A DNA stretch of 52,996 nucleotides from Bacillota bacterium. GTDB lineage: Bacteria > Bacillota > Clostridia > Caldicoprobacterales > Xylanivirgaceae. The position numbers were made by a program, and so were the translations under genes. The stretch is taken from contig JAMOAB010000069.1 in assembly GCA_023621995.1 (NCBI GenBank), positions 1 to 52,996 of the forward strand, read 5' to 3'. Positions within the stretch are counted from its first letter, which is position 1. Every line of letters begins with the position of its first letter. Below are positions 18,118 to 26,271 of the stretch, piece by piece. The notes beneath the pieces were generated by a model. The model was not told where the DNA came from. It worked only from the letters and a program-made list of their open reading frames with translations, and searched no databases.

Positions 18118-19755
18118 TTAACCCAATATTGCCTCAAGATCTTCCCTTGCTGTAGATGTTGGCCTTATGCCAAACTCCCTAACTAGTATATCTAGTACAT
18201 TTGGTGATATGAAAGCTGGCAGAGAAGGTCCAAGATGTATATTCTTTATACCTAGGGATAGGAGGGTTAGGAGTATGCACACCGCCTTTTGTTCATACCA
18301 CGACAGTATCATGCTAAGGGGCAATTCATTTACATCACATTCAAAGGCTTCAGCCAGTGCAAGTGCAATCTTTATAGCAGAATATGCGTCGTTACACTGT
18401 CCTACATCTAATAGCCTTGGTAGATCTCCAATTGTACCAAAATCCATCTTGTTGAACCTATATTTACCACATGCAAGTGTAAGTATTATTGTATCATCTG
18501 GTGTAAGTTCTGCAAATTCTGTATAGTAGTCTCTGCCTGGCTTAGCACCATCACATCCGCCTATCAAAAAGAAATGGCTTATGTCTCCACTTTTTACCCC
18601 TTCTATTATCTTATCTGCATGTTTAAGGGTTGCATCATGTCCAAATCCAACTAATATGGTTTTCTCTTCCTCGTCTTCTTCCCAACCTCCAAGTTCAAGT
18701 GCCTTCTCAATTATTGGTGTAAAGTCCTTTACACCATCCTTCTCCTCTATATAGGCAATACCAGGCCAACCGACTATCCCAGTTGTAAATATCCTGTCTT
18801 CGTATGAAGGCCTTGGCTTTTGTATGCAGTTTGTAGTCATCAATATACAGCCAGGTATATTGTCAAATTCCTTCTGTTGATCCTGCCAAGCGCCACCATA
18901 GTTCCCTACTAGGTGGTCGTATTTCTTGAGTTCAGGATACGCATGACAAGGTAGCATCTCGCCATGGGTATATATGTTTATACCTTTTCCTTCAGTCTGC
19001 TCAAGGAGCTGCTTTAAATCCTTAAGATCGTGACCTGATACTATTATAAATGGACCCTTCTTCTTTGTAGTAGCTACTCTTGTAGGCTCCGGCGTTCCAT
19101 ACATACCTGTATTAGCCCTGTCAAGTAGTGCCATACAATCTAGGTTTACCCTGCCAAGCTCTAATACCAAGTCAAGAAGGTCCTCTGCCCCTAAGGTATC
19201 GTCTGTAGTTGCCCTAAGTCCCCTATAGAAGAACTTGTTGACCTCCTTATCGCTAAAGCCTAATACGTAAGCATGGTGGGCATATGCACCCATACCTTTC
19301 ATACCGTATATAAGTAGTTCCCTTAAAGAGCGTATATCTTCGTCTATATCCTCATACATCACACCAGCCATCTTTGCATCAGATAACATCTCGTCTTTTG
19401 TGGCTGGAAGGACGTATAGAGCCGGCGCCGGCGCTTCTGACACCTCACCTACCATTCCCCTTAGCTCATCTTTAACTGTCTGTGCTTCCACTAAAAATTC
19501 TACAAACCTGTCTTCATCAAAGTTTACATTGGTAAGGGTTGAAAATATGGCATCCATTACAAAGCTGTCTATATGCTCAGCAACCTCTCCACCCCTATCT
19601 AGCAGTTCACTGCCGTAAAAACCTATACCCTTTAACTGGTATATGAGTAGATCCTGTAGAGCCGCCACTCTAGAATCTTTACCACATACCCCCATCTTAA
19701 TGCATCCTTCACCTTTAGCAGTCTGTTCACATTGGTAACAAAACATATTTTCCAT
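18118..19755 (-). CDS. hcp: Hybrid-cluster protein (hydroxylamine reductase)
   Basis: 545-residue cytoplasmic metalloprotein holding a [4Fe-4S] and a hybrid Fe-S-O cluster. It reduces NO to N2O, or hydroxylamine to ammonia, and protects anaerobes from nitrosative stress. The N-terminal cysteines C6, C9, C18, C24 (CX2CX8CX5C) are the class I arrangement of strict anaerobes. Hybrid-cluster ligands are seen in the C-terminal half: GHD, MLPCHAYPEL, NCIQKP, GGCDGAKPGRDYY, ACGKYRFNK, GQCNDAYSA. The start has GGAGGAGAG about 5 bases upstream. The ferredoxin-like gene lies 28 bases upstream in the same operon and could supply electrons. A GTAAC-N4-GTTAC site precedes the operon. Confidence 0.96.
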   Translation of the reverse strand: MENMFCYQCEQTAKGEGCIKMGVCGKDSRVAALQDLLIYQLKGIGFYGSELLDRGGEVAEHIDSFVMDAIFSTLTNVNFDEDRFVEFLVEAQTVKDELRGMVGEVSEAPAPALYVLPATKDEMLSDAKMAGVMYEDIDEDIRSLRELLIYGMKGMGAYAHHAYVLGFSDKEVNKFFYRGLRATTDDTLGAEDLLDLVLELGRVNLDCMALLDRANTGMYGTPEPTRVATTKKKGPFIIVSGHDLKDLKQLLEQTEGKGINIYTHGEMLPCHAYPELKKYDHLVGNYGGAWQDQQKEFDNIPGCILMTTNCIQKPRPSYEDRIFTTGIVGWPGIAYIEEKDGVKDFTPIIEKALELGGWEEDEEEKTILVGFGHDATLKHADKIIEGVKSGDISHFFLIGGCDGAKPGRDYYTEFAELTPDDTIILTLACGKYRFNKMDFGTIGDLPRLLDVGQCNDAYSAIKIALALAEAFECDVNELPLSMILSWYEQKAVCILLTLLSLGIKNIHLGPSLPAFISPNVLDILVREFGIRPTSTAREDLEAILG

Positions 19756-19783
19756 AGCTTACTCTCCTCCCATAATTATAATA

Positions 19784-20542
19784 TTAAATACCTCTAGATA
19801 TGATCTCACCCTGGGCACTTATCACTATCTCACTATAGGGAACTATTATGCCAGTATCTAACATGGCTCCCTTTACAGCCCCTACTATTCCACCACAGCA
19901 AGGTACTTCCATCCTAGCCACTGTAACACTCTTTATATCATTGTCTATGAGTATCTCACCTAACTTTTCCCTATAGTAGTTATTATCATCTAGCTTAGGA
20001 CAGCCTATTAAGGTTATCTTGCCTGTCATAAAATCCTCATGAAAATTGCCATAGGCATATGCTGTACAATCGGCTGCTATTAGAATATGGGCATCTTGTA
20101 AGTAAGGAGCCCTTGTATTTATAAGACTTAATTGTACAGGCCATTGGCTGAGCTTTGAATGACTACTAGCTTTTGTATTTTCAGGTTTAGAATCACAGCT
20201 ACACTCCTGCGTAGTATCATGCGTAGTATCATGTCTAAGCTGCCTTGACAAACTCCCTGGACAACCACATGGCATGGCTTTATCTTGACTCTCTTCCTTT
20301 TTTCTCTCCTCAATACGTCTTTTAACCGCCTCTTCATCAAATGGTTTACTCTTCCTCTCTATGATGGATATGGCACCTGTTGGACATTCAGGTAGACAAT
20401 CCCCAAGCCCATCACAATATTCATCAGCTACAAGCCGTGCCTTTCCATCCACAAGTTCTATTGCCCCTTCATGACATGCAGTTATACAAATCCCACAACC
20501 ATTGCATTTATCCTCATCTATATGGACAATCTTTCTTATCAT
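19784..20542 (-). CDS. 4Fe-4S ferredoxin-like protein, Hcp electron-transfer partner
   Basis: 252 residues. The N-terminal ferredoxin domain binds one clear [4Fe-4S] cluster: C13, C16, C19, C23. The second motif reads CDGLGDCLPECP, with C43, C49 and C53 but one cysteine fewer than the usual CX2CX2CX3CP. A cluster there would have an unusual ligand, or borrow one. A charged linker follows (KPFDEEAVKRRIEER), then a cysteine-rich 'CGCPGS' stretch and an alpha/beta domain with ADCTAYAYG, IGCPKLDD and EVPCCGGI. This layout occurs next to hcp in Clostridia. There is no flavin or NADH domain, so it is not the Hcr reductase of enterics. Its role as Hcp donor is inferred from position. Confidence 0.8.
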   Translation of the reverse strand: MIRKIVHIDEDKCNGCGICITACHEGAIELVDGKARLVADEYCDGLGDCLPECPTGAISIIERKSKPFDEEAVKRRIEERKKEESQDKAMPCGCPGSLSRQLRHDTTHDTTQECSCDSKPENTKASSHSKLSQWPVQLSLINTRAPYLQDAHILIAADCTAYAYGNFHEDFMTGKITLIGCPKLDDNNYYREKLGEILIDNDIKSVTVARMEVPCCGGIVGAVKGAMLDTGIIVPYSEIVISAQGEIISRGI

Positions 20543-20593
20543 ATATATCCTCCCCCCTCCATCGTCATATGAAATATATCATGCAAAAGGGCA

Positions 20594-20621
20594 AAAATCG
20601 GTAACATTTGTTACCGATTTT
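20594..20621 (-). terminator. Terminator of nadA
   Basis: Perfect 12-bp stem, AAAATCGGTAAC and GTTACCGATTTT with a 4-base loop, followed by T on the - strand. It starts 15 bases after the nadA stop and overlaps the GTAAC-N4-GTTAC site. Confidence 0.8.
20601..20614. promoter_or_regulatory. Candidate HcpR-type (CRP/FNR family) operator of the hcp operon
   Basis: The inner part of the nadA hairpin is GTAACATTTGTTAC, i.e. GTAAC-N4-GTTAC. From memory, this is the consensus proposed for HcpR in Clostridia. A TATATT box at 20573-20578 (reverse strand) would be its -10, giving a start near 20566. The palindrome centre would then be about 41.5 bases upstream, the classic class II activator position for CRP/FNR proteins. 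The regulator is not in the window. Confidence 0.55.
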
Positions 20622-20635
20622 CATGTTCTCCAATA

Positions 20636-21550
20636 TTAGCTTGTAATACTTAGCATCTTATGGAGGCTATCTGCCGCCTGTTCATATATGTCTTCATCAA
20701 TTTTAATTGGATCCTCTTCCCATAAGAGTGCATTGTATATGCTCTTTAGACTGATCTTTTTCATGTCAGGGCATACAAGTTCATCCGATAACATAAAAAA
20801 TTCTTTATCAGGACAGCTATTCCTAAGCCTATGCAAAACTCCCAATTCTGTACCGATCAGAAACTCTCTGTCATCGGATGCAATTGCATACTGGATGATG
20901 GACTCGGTACCACCTATAAAATCAGCAGCTTCCCTCACATCCGATGTACATTCAGGATGTACTAATACCTTGGCATTTGGTCGTTCCTTCTTTTCCCTGT
21001 ATACATCTTCCAATGTCACAGATGCATGAACCGGGCAATATCCCTCCATCTTTATTATTTCCTTTGTAGATATGTATTTTTCAACATAACTTCCAAGATT
21101 CCTATCTGGAACAAAAATTATTCTATCGGAACTTTGACTATGTACAATATCTATTGCATTTGATGATGTACAACATATGTGGCTCTCTGCCTTTACTTCA
21201 ACATTCGAATTTACATAACATACTACTTTTGCATCACTATACCGTCTTTTAAGCTTTCTCAGATCATTCCTATCTACCATGCCTGCCATTGGACAATTGG
21301 CACTTAGATTTGGAAGTAATACCGTCTTTTGTGGGTTTAAAAGCTTGGCAGTCTCTGCCATAAATCTGACACCACAAAAGACTATTATGTCTTCCTTACT
21401 ATTGATAGCCAATTTGCACAGACTGAGAGAATCACCTACATAATCTGCAATCTCTTGTACTTCTGGCAATTGATAGTTATGGGCTAATATTAAGGCATTC
21501 TTCTGAGATTTTAGCTTGGTAATACTGGAAATAAGGGCATAATCGTCCAA
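20636..21550 (-). CDS. nadA: Quinolinate synthase A
   Basis: 304 residues from the preferred TTG at 21550 (GGAGGGG, 6-base spacer; a TTG at 21565 is also open). It condenses iminoaspartate with dihydroxyacetone phosphate into quinolinate for NAD synthesis, with an oxygen-sensitive [4Fe-4S] cluster. Motifs are ALILAHNYQLPEVQEIADYV, GDSLSL, FCGVRFMAETA, CTSSNA and HPECTSDVREAADFIGGT. The cluster cysteines lie in the FCGV region, the SHICCTSSN stretch and near NSCPDKEF. nadB and nadC, usually beside nadA, are absent from this window. It ends in a hairpin shared with the hcp control region. Confidence 0.95.
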   Translation of the reverse strand: MDDYALISSITKLKSQKNALILAHNYQLPEVQEIADYVGDSLSLCKLAINSKEDIIVFCGVRFMAETAKLLNPQKTVLLPNLSANCPMAGMVDRNDLRKLKRRYSDAKVVCYVNSNVEVKAESHICCTSSNAIDIVHSQSSDRIIFVPDRNLGSYVEKYISTKEIIKMEGYCPVHASVTLEDVYREKKERPNAKVLVHPECTSDVREAADFIGGTESIIQYAIASDDREFLIGTELGVLHRLRNSCPDKEFFMLSDELVCPDMKKISLKSIYNALLWEEDPIKIDEDIYEQAADSLHKMLSITS

Positions 21551-21701
21551 TAATATCCCCTCCAAAGTATTAAAATATGGACATGTACTACAAGGAAAAG
21601 TATATAAAAGTGCATATTAGATAATATGTGTTTTATTCTGTATATATCATAGTATAACATCTAGCAAAGTATTCCACAAGTGAGGGTATTTTTTCAAAAA
21701 T

Positions 21702-21731
21702 AAAAACTCCGCCTACGTAGGCGGAGTTTTT
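21702..21731. terminator. Terminator of the DegT aminotransferase
   Basis: Perfect 30-base inverted repeat, AAAAACTCCGCCTAC with its complement, GC-rich core, T runs on both sides. It lies 14 bases after the aminotransferase stop at 21745. Confidence 0.92.
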
Positions 21732-21744
21732 ATTGGGTGATATG

Positions 21745-22995
21745 TTACTGTCTATTTGCATAATAGTTGGATACTTTTCTTATAGCTGCTATTGTATCTT
21801 TAAGGTCTTGCTCTGTATAGAACTCATTTACATTAATTCTTATAGCTGTCTTGAGTATATCTTCAGCTACAGGACACATACCTGTATAGTACTCTATATC
21901 CTTACCATAGTATTTAGAGTCAAATGGCGAATGGGTACCTAGATAACCTTCTTTGTTCTTGAATAAATCATATTCATATACACAGGTAGGTATATATCCT
22001 GGCTGGTTAGGAATACCTTCTGCACTTAAAGCCTTTGAAAATTCATCCCGGCTCACACCAGCTTTTTCTTCGTCTATTCTAAGCATATAGAACCAGTAGG
22101 AACTCTTATTACCTTCAAGGACCTTATGGGGCATTATACCTGGTAGATCCTTTATTCCCTCTGTTAGGGCATCGCCATATTTATTACGCTGCTCGCAGAT
22201 CCACTCTAATTTGTCAAGCTGTGCAAGGGCAACTGCACCTTGAAGCTCTGTCATCCTATAGTTTGGTGCCAGATATGGTATCTTACGCTCAGCAGCTGGA
22301 TCGGTACTAAATCTATCATAGTTCTTATCGGCAAATTTAAATGCCTTGTAGTATAGATCTTCATCGTCCATTATGATCATACCACCATCGCCGGCTGATA
22401 TGTGCTTAAAGTCGTTGACACTGAAACAACCAATATCACCAATTGTACCTGCCAGCCTACCCTTATAATAGCTCATATAACTTTGGGCACAGTCTTCGAT
22501 TACTTTTATATCGTGTTTTCTTGCAATCTCCATTATGGGATCCATATCTGCAGCATTACCTGCAAGGTGTACAACCACTATTGCCTTTGTCTTATCTGTT
22601 ATCTTCTCCTCTATGGACTTGGGATCCATATTATAGCTATTAGGATCTAGATCGGCAAATACTGGTATGGCGTTTTGATATAGTATACCAATTACAGAAC
22701 CCATATCTGTTATAGGGGAAGTTATTACTTCATCTCCTGCAGTTACACCTACAGCTCCTAGTGCAACGTGTATCCCTGCTGTACCGGATGATGCAGCAAC
22801 ACAATGTTTTGCACCATACATATCTGCAAACTTCTTTGTAAATTCCTTTACCTTATTGCCATACCAATAAAAGAGAGTGTTTTGATCTAACGCCTCTTTT
22901 AAATTTTTAAGTTCTTCATCTCCGAATCTCTTACCTGTTCCCCAATCGGTAGTCTTAGTCTTTGGACCACCAAATAGAGCTAACTCTTCACTCAT
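21745..22995 (-). CDS. DegT/DnrJ/EryC1/StrS family PLP aminotransferase
   Basis: 416 residues from ATG at 22995, which has a GGAGGG site (an upstream in-frame extension to 23067 overlaps the preceding gene and lacks one). Sugar aminotransferase that adds an amino group to a keto-sugar with PLP. Motifs: SSGTAGIHVALGAVGV, EVITSPITDMGSV, DCAQSYMSYYKGR, and the PLP lysine in NDFKHISAGDGGM. The SAGDGG form is found in scyllo-inosose and related 3-keto-sugar aminotransferases. It lies 16 bases after a Gfo/Idh/MocA oxidoreductase, and such dehydrogenase/aminotransferase pairs make amino sugars or amino-cyclitols. The product is not known. Confidence 0.9.
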   Translation of the reverse strand: MSEELALFGGPKTKTTDWGTGKRFGDEELKNLKEALDQNTLFYWYGNKVKEFTKKFADMYGAKHCVAASSGTAGIHVALGAVGVTAGDEVITSPITDMGSVIGILYQNAIPVFADLDPNSYNMDPKSIEEKITDKTKAIVVVHLAGNAADMDPIMEIARKHDIKVIEDCAQSYMSYYKGRLAGTIGDIGCFSVNDFKHISAGDGGMIIMDDEDLYYKAFKFADKNYDRFSTDPAAERKIPYLAPNYRMTELQGAVALAQLDKLEWICEQRNKYGDALTEGIKDLPGIMPHKVLEGNKSSYWFYMLRIDEEKAGVSRDEFSKALSAEGIPNQPGYIPTCVYEYDLFKNKEGYLGTHSPFDSKYYGKDIEYYTGMCPVAEDILKTAIRINVNEFYTEQDLKDTIAAIRKVSNYYANRQ

Positions 22996-23011
22996 TCTAT
23001 TTCCCTCCATC

Positions 23012-23896
23012 TTATAATCCCTTGATTTCAACTTCCCTGCCCGTCTTAAAAGCCTCTTCAATTGCACTTAGAACCTCTACTGGCGCATACATCTGTTCAA
23101 AGCTAAGAGGCATCTTACCTGTGCGAAGCATCTCTACAAATTTATCCATACCATGCATATAAGACATACTTATATCCACTTCTCGAATAATAGTTCCATT
23201 TTCACCATATAATACTGCAAAATATTGATTATGATCTTTTATAAAGTTCATTGTTACATGGAAATCATCATATTTTAAGATAGCCGTTACACAGTCACCT
23301 GTATATCTTGCAACAACTGATTTAGGATTGTATCCAAAAGAACCTAGTGTCATATCTGTCAAATGGGGTCCATAGAAGTGAATTCCTGCATATTCACTGT
23401 CCACATCGCCTGGGAAGTTTAATACTGCTGTCTTTATCTTTCCGATACGGCTACCATTTTCAAATGCATGTTTTATCATCTGCACATCATATACATGTTT
23501 TACTGTTGAACCACCATCTATAAGTGTGCCTTTTTCCTTTGCCGTATCTATGATCAAACGAGCATCTTCCGTATTTGCTGCAAATGGCTTGTCTATCCAG
23601 GTTGGAATTCCTGCCTCAATAAAGGGAAGGGCATATTTAGCATGTAGATCGCCATGGCGAAATACTACCATTACCGCATCTACTTTGCCCATCATCTCAT
23701 CTGGACTCTCTGCTATAAACTCCAGATCTCCATTTTCAGCAACCTCTTTTGTGCGCTCATCATCTAATCCAAATATTCCAACAATTCTACAATCAGGGTA
23801 CCTGTATTCTCCTGTCTTTGGATCTTTAAAATTTACCAGCTTCGAAAAAGCATCTGCATGGCTATTATCGGAGCCTATTATTCCTATCTTAAACAA
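23012..23896 (-). CDS. Gfo/Idh/MocA family oxidoreductase
   Basis: 294 residues, TTG start with an AAGGGGG site. The NAD(P)-binding fold begins FKIGIIGSDNSHADAF (GxxGxx with a variant last glycine). The signature DKPFAAN (EKP in most members) holds the catalytic lysine. It is shorter than the 345-373-residue paralogues at 25.1 and 41.7 kb, with a trimmed C-terminal substrate domain. It probably oxidises a sugar or cyclitol hydroxyl to the ketone that the following aminotransferase uses. It is divergently transcribed from the AraC gene with 237 bases between. Confidence 0.87.
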   Translation of the reverse strand: MFKIGIIGSDNSHADAFSKLVNFKDPKTGEYRYPDCRIVGIFGLDDERTKEVAENGDLEFIAESPDEMMGKVDAVMVVFRHGDLHAKYALPFIEAGIPTWIDKPFAANTEDARLIIDTAKEKGTLIDGGSTVKHVYDVQMIKHAFENGSRIGKIKTAVLNFPGDVDSEYAGIHFYGPHLTDMTLGSFGYNPKSVVARYTGDCVTAILKYDDFHVTMNFIKDHNQYFAVLYGENGTIIREVDISMSYMHGMDKFVEMLRTGKMPLSFEQMYAPVEVLSAIEEAFKTGREVEIKGL

Positions 23897-24058
23897 TGGA
23901 AAAACCCCCTTGTATATTAAGTTCCATGTTCATTCTACTATATCATTATATATAAATCTTATGCTTTTCTCCATAGAAATTGGATTATTTTATAAAGGGC
24001 TGGCCATATAATATTTTTGAAAGGTATCTTGCAACTAATAAAAATATTGTTTAAAAAC

Positions 24059-24087
24059 TTTCAGTATTTGTCCACATGGTGTATAAT
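24059..24087 (+). promoter_or_regulatory. Candidate promoter of the AraC-type regulator
   Basis: TTTCAG, a 17-base spacer, then TATAAT at 24082-24087, 46 bases before the ATG at 24134. The -35 is imperfect and the -10 is consensus. Confidence 0.5.
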
Positions 24088-24133
24088 ATAGATGATATAC
24101 TATTTTTTAATATTTGAATGGGGGTATTAAAGC

Positions 24134-25057
24134 ATGCCACTTGATTATCTGGACAAGGAAGAGTATAAGGATATTCCTATGCTTAGAATGGTGGATAATA
24201 AGCATGGCGATTTACCATTTTTTATCAGAAAATACAAGCTTCCTTCTGCCGGCACATCTATGCATAGGCATGAATTTATGCAGATCAATTATATCTATAG
24301 AGGTAGGGCAAAGCACCTTATAAACAAACAGGAGTTCGATGTTATAAAGGGAGATATATTTGTAATTCCACCATATGTACCCCACATGATAACACCAGTT
24401 AAAGATGGTAATGCAGAGATTTTTGAATTTGAGTTCAACATAGACTTTATAAACGAAAGTTTCGATAGTATGGATAGTATGAAGTCATTCTTAGATTTCG
24501 CATATATAGAGCCCTTTTTGGTGAGCGAGGTTCAAGTCAAACCTAGGCTCAATCTCTCTGGGAAAATACAAGTAGAAGTGGAAAATATACTAAATGAGGC
24601 CCTCAGAGAATTTACTGAAAAGGAAGATAGCTTCGTCCTACTTGTAAAATCCCTGCTCCTCAAGTTACTTGTAATAGTGGGAAGGGAGTTTAGCGCATCT
24701 TTGGAAAAATCAGATGATAAACCCATATATGCCCGACATCGAGATGCAATATATAACGCTATGAATTTCATTGAAGAAAACTATACTGAAGATATAACAA
24801 TGGATGATGTAGTAAAAGTGTCAATGCTGTCACAGTCTTATTTCAGCTATCTCTTTAAGAGTATAACGCGAAAGACCTTTATAGAATATTTAAATGGTAT
24901 CCGTATTTCAAAGGCAATGGAGCTACTCAAGACTACTGATAAACGAGTACTTGATATATGCATGGAAGTGGGATTTAACAATGTAAACCACTTCAACAGA
25001 TTATTTAAGCAACACACTGGTGTCTCTCCTATGCAATATCGAAAAAAATATGCATAA
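24134..25057 (+). CDS. AraC family transcriptional regulator with cupin sensor
   Basis: 307 residues. Residues about 30-110 form a cupin (HRHEFMQINYIYRG, DIFVIPPYVPHMI) that binds a sugar or related ligand, and the last 100 form two helix-turn-helix units (ITMDDVVKVSMLSQSYFSYL and RVLDICMEVGFNNVNHFNRL) ending PMQYRKKYA. It starts at ATG 24134 with a GGGGG site. Lying head-to-head with the dehydrogenase/aminotransferase pair and tail-to-tail with another Gfo/Idh/MocA gene, it is the natural regulator of this sugar cluster. No paired AraC half-sites could be identified with confidence. Confidence 0.92.
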   Translation: MPLDYLDKEEYKDIPMLRMVDNKHGDLPFFIRKYKLPSAGTSMHRHEFMQINYIYRGRAKHLINKQEFDVIKGDIFVIPPYVPHMITPVKDGNAEIFEFEFNIDFINESFDSMDSMKSFLDFAYIEPFLVSEVQVKPRLNLSGKIQVEVENILNEALREFTEKEDSFVLLVKSLLLKLLVIVGREFSASLEKSDDKPIYARHRDAIYNAMNFIEENYTEDITMDDVVKVSMLSQSYFSYLFKSITRKTFIEYLNGIRISKAMELLKTTDKRVLDICMEVGFNNVNHFNRLFKQHTGVSPMQYRKKYA

Positions 25058-25069
25058 CCTATGTATATA

Positions 25070-25105
25070 AAAAACACTTGCTAAGTGCACTTAGCAAGTA
25101 TTTTT
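25070..25105. terminator. Bidirectional terminator between araC-type gene and oxidoreductase
   Basis: Perfect 24-base palindrome (ACTTGCTAAGTG and its complement, 25076-25099) inside A and T runs. It ends both converging transcripts. Confidence 0.92.
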
Positions 25106-25109
25106 TATA

Positions 25110-26141
25110 TCAGTTCAATATGATCTTTTTATTTGTCCTAGATGATTCATATATTGCAAGTATTATCTCAACAGGTTTTACACCCTCATATTGATCTACA
25201 ACAGGTTTTCCGTCATCTATTATGGCATCTACAAAATCGGCAATTTGATCTATGTGTCCCTGTTTGCTTATTGCAGTAGGATCACTAGATGAGCTAAACT
25301 CTGCCTTATCTGAAACTGTATGGGCTCCATCATCTTCATCTGCCATATCCCATCCAACTATACTATCTTCTTCTAGCTTTATACTTCCCTTATCACCATG
25401 TATCTCAATACGCCTTGCATATCCAGGATATACAGATGTGGTACCTTCTATTATGCCGAGGGCACCATTTTCAAATTCAAGTATTGCACATGCAGTATCT
25501 TCAACCTCAATATCCCTAGAGAGGGTTCGTACCTGACCGAATACTGACTTTACCGGACCCATTATGTACTGGAGAAGATCTACACCATGTATACCCTGGT
25601 TCATAAGGGCGCCACCGCCATCCATCTCCCACGTACCCCTCCAGCCACCTCTGGCATAGTATTCGGGAGAACGATGGTATTTCATATATAGATCGCCTAG
25701 TACTATCTTTCCTAGTTTATCTTCAGCTATTGCAGCCTTCACCTTTTTTATAGATTCAGAAAATCGAAGCTGAGATATAACAGCCAATTTTACATGATTA
25801 GTTTCACACGCCTCTAATACTGCATCTACCTGCTCACTAGTTATAGCCATGGGCTTTTCTACTATTACGTGTACCCCTGCGTTAGCTGCCTGTACTGCCT
25901 GGGAAGCATGTAGTCCACTTGGAGTACATATACTAACTGCATCGATCTCACCACTCGATAACATATCTTCCAATGTATAAAACGGTTTTATTCCGTAGTC
26001 ATCTGTAAAAGCTTTCAAAGCATCTTTATTTAAATCCGTTGCACCAATAAGCTCTGCATTGGGTATGCTCTCTATAGCATCTGCATGCCACCTTGAAATT
26101 ACACCACATCCAATAATGCCAAAACGCACAATTTTAGACAT
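25110..26141 (-). CDS. Gfo/Idh/MocA family oxidoreductase (second copy)
   Basis: 343 residues from ATG at 26141 (AAGGAGGTG site; a GTG two codons upstream is also open). Rossmann motif GIIGCGVISRWHADAI, catalytic signature VIVEKPMAIT, and substrate-domain GGGALMNQGIHGVDLLQY. This is the myo-inositol 2-dehydrogenase-like layout. It converges on the AraC gene. With the 294-residue copy beside it the cluster has two dehydrogenases for one aminotransferase, so it could oxidise different positions of one sugar. Specificity is not predictable. Confidence 0.9.
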   Translation of the reverse strand: MSKIVRFGIIGCGVISRWHADAIESIPNAELIGATDLNKDALKAFTDDYGIKPFYTLEDMLSSGEIDAVSICTPSGLHASQAVQAANAGVHVIVEKPMAITSEQVDAVLEACETNHVKLAVISQLRFSESIKKVKAAIAEDKLGKIVLGDLYMKYHRSPEYYARGGWRGTWEMDGGGALMNQGIHGVDLLQYIMGPVKSVFGQVRTLSRDIEVEDTACAILEFENGALGIIEGTTSVYPGYARRIEIHGDKGSIKLEEDSIVGWDMADEDDGAHTVSDKAEFSSSSDPTAISKQGHIDQIADFVDAIIDDGKPVVDQYEGVKPVEIILAIYESSRTNKKIILN

Positions 26142-26271
26142 GTGCACACCTCCTTGTGTAATATATAATGCATATATGCGGTATGTTATATATTATCATA
26201 CATCTGTGTCATTTCTCTTACATGATGTGGTGATAAATTTGACTTATTTTATGATTTCAAGGTGTGCATCG

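Noticed and set aside
22996-23067. N-terminal extension of the DegT aminotransferase
   Set aside because: It overlaps the upstream oxidoreductase, has no ribosome site, and the ATG at 22995 has GGAGGG.
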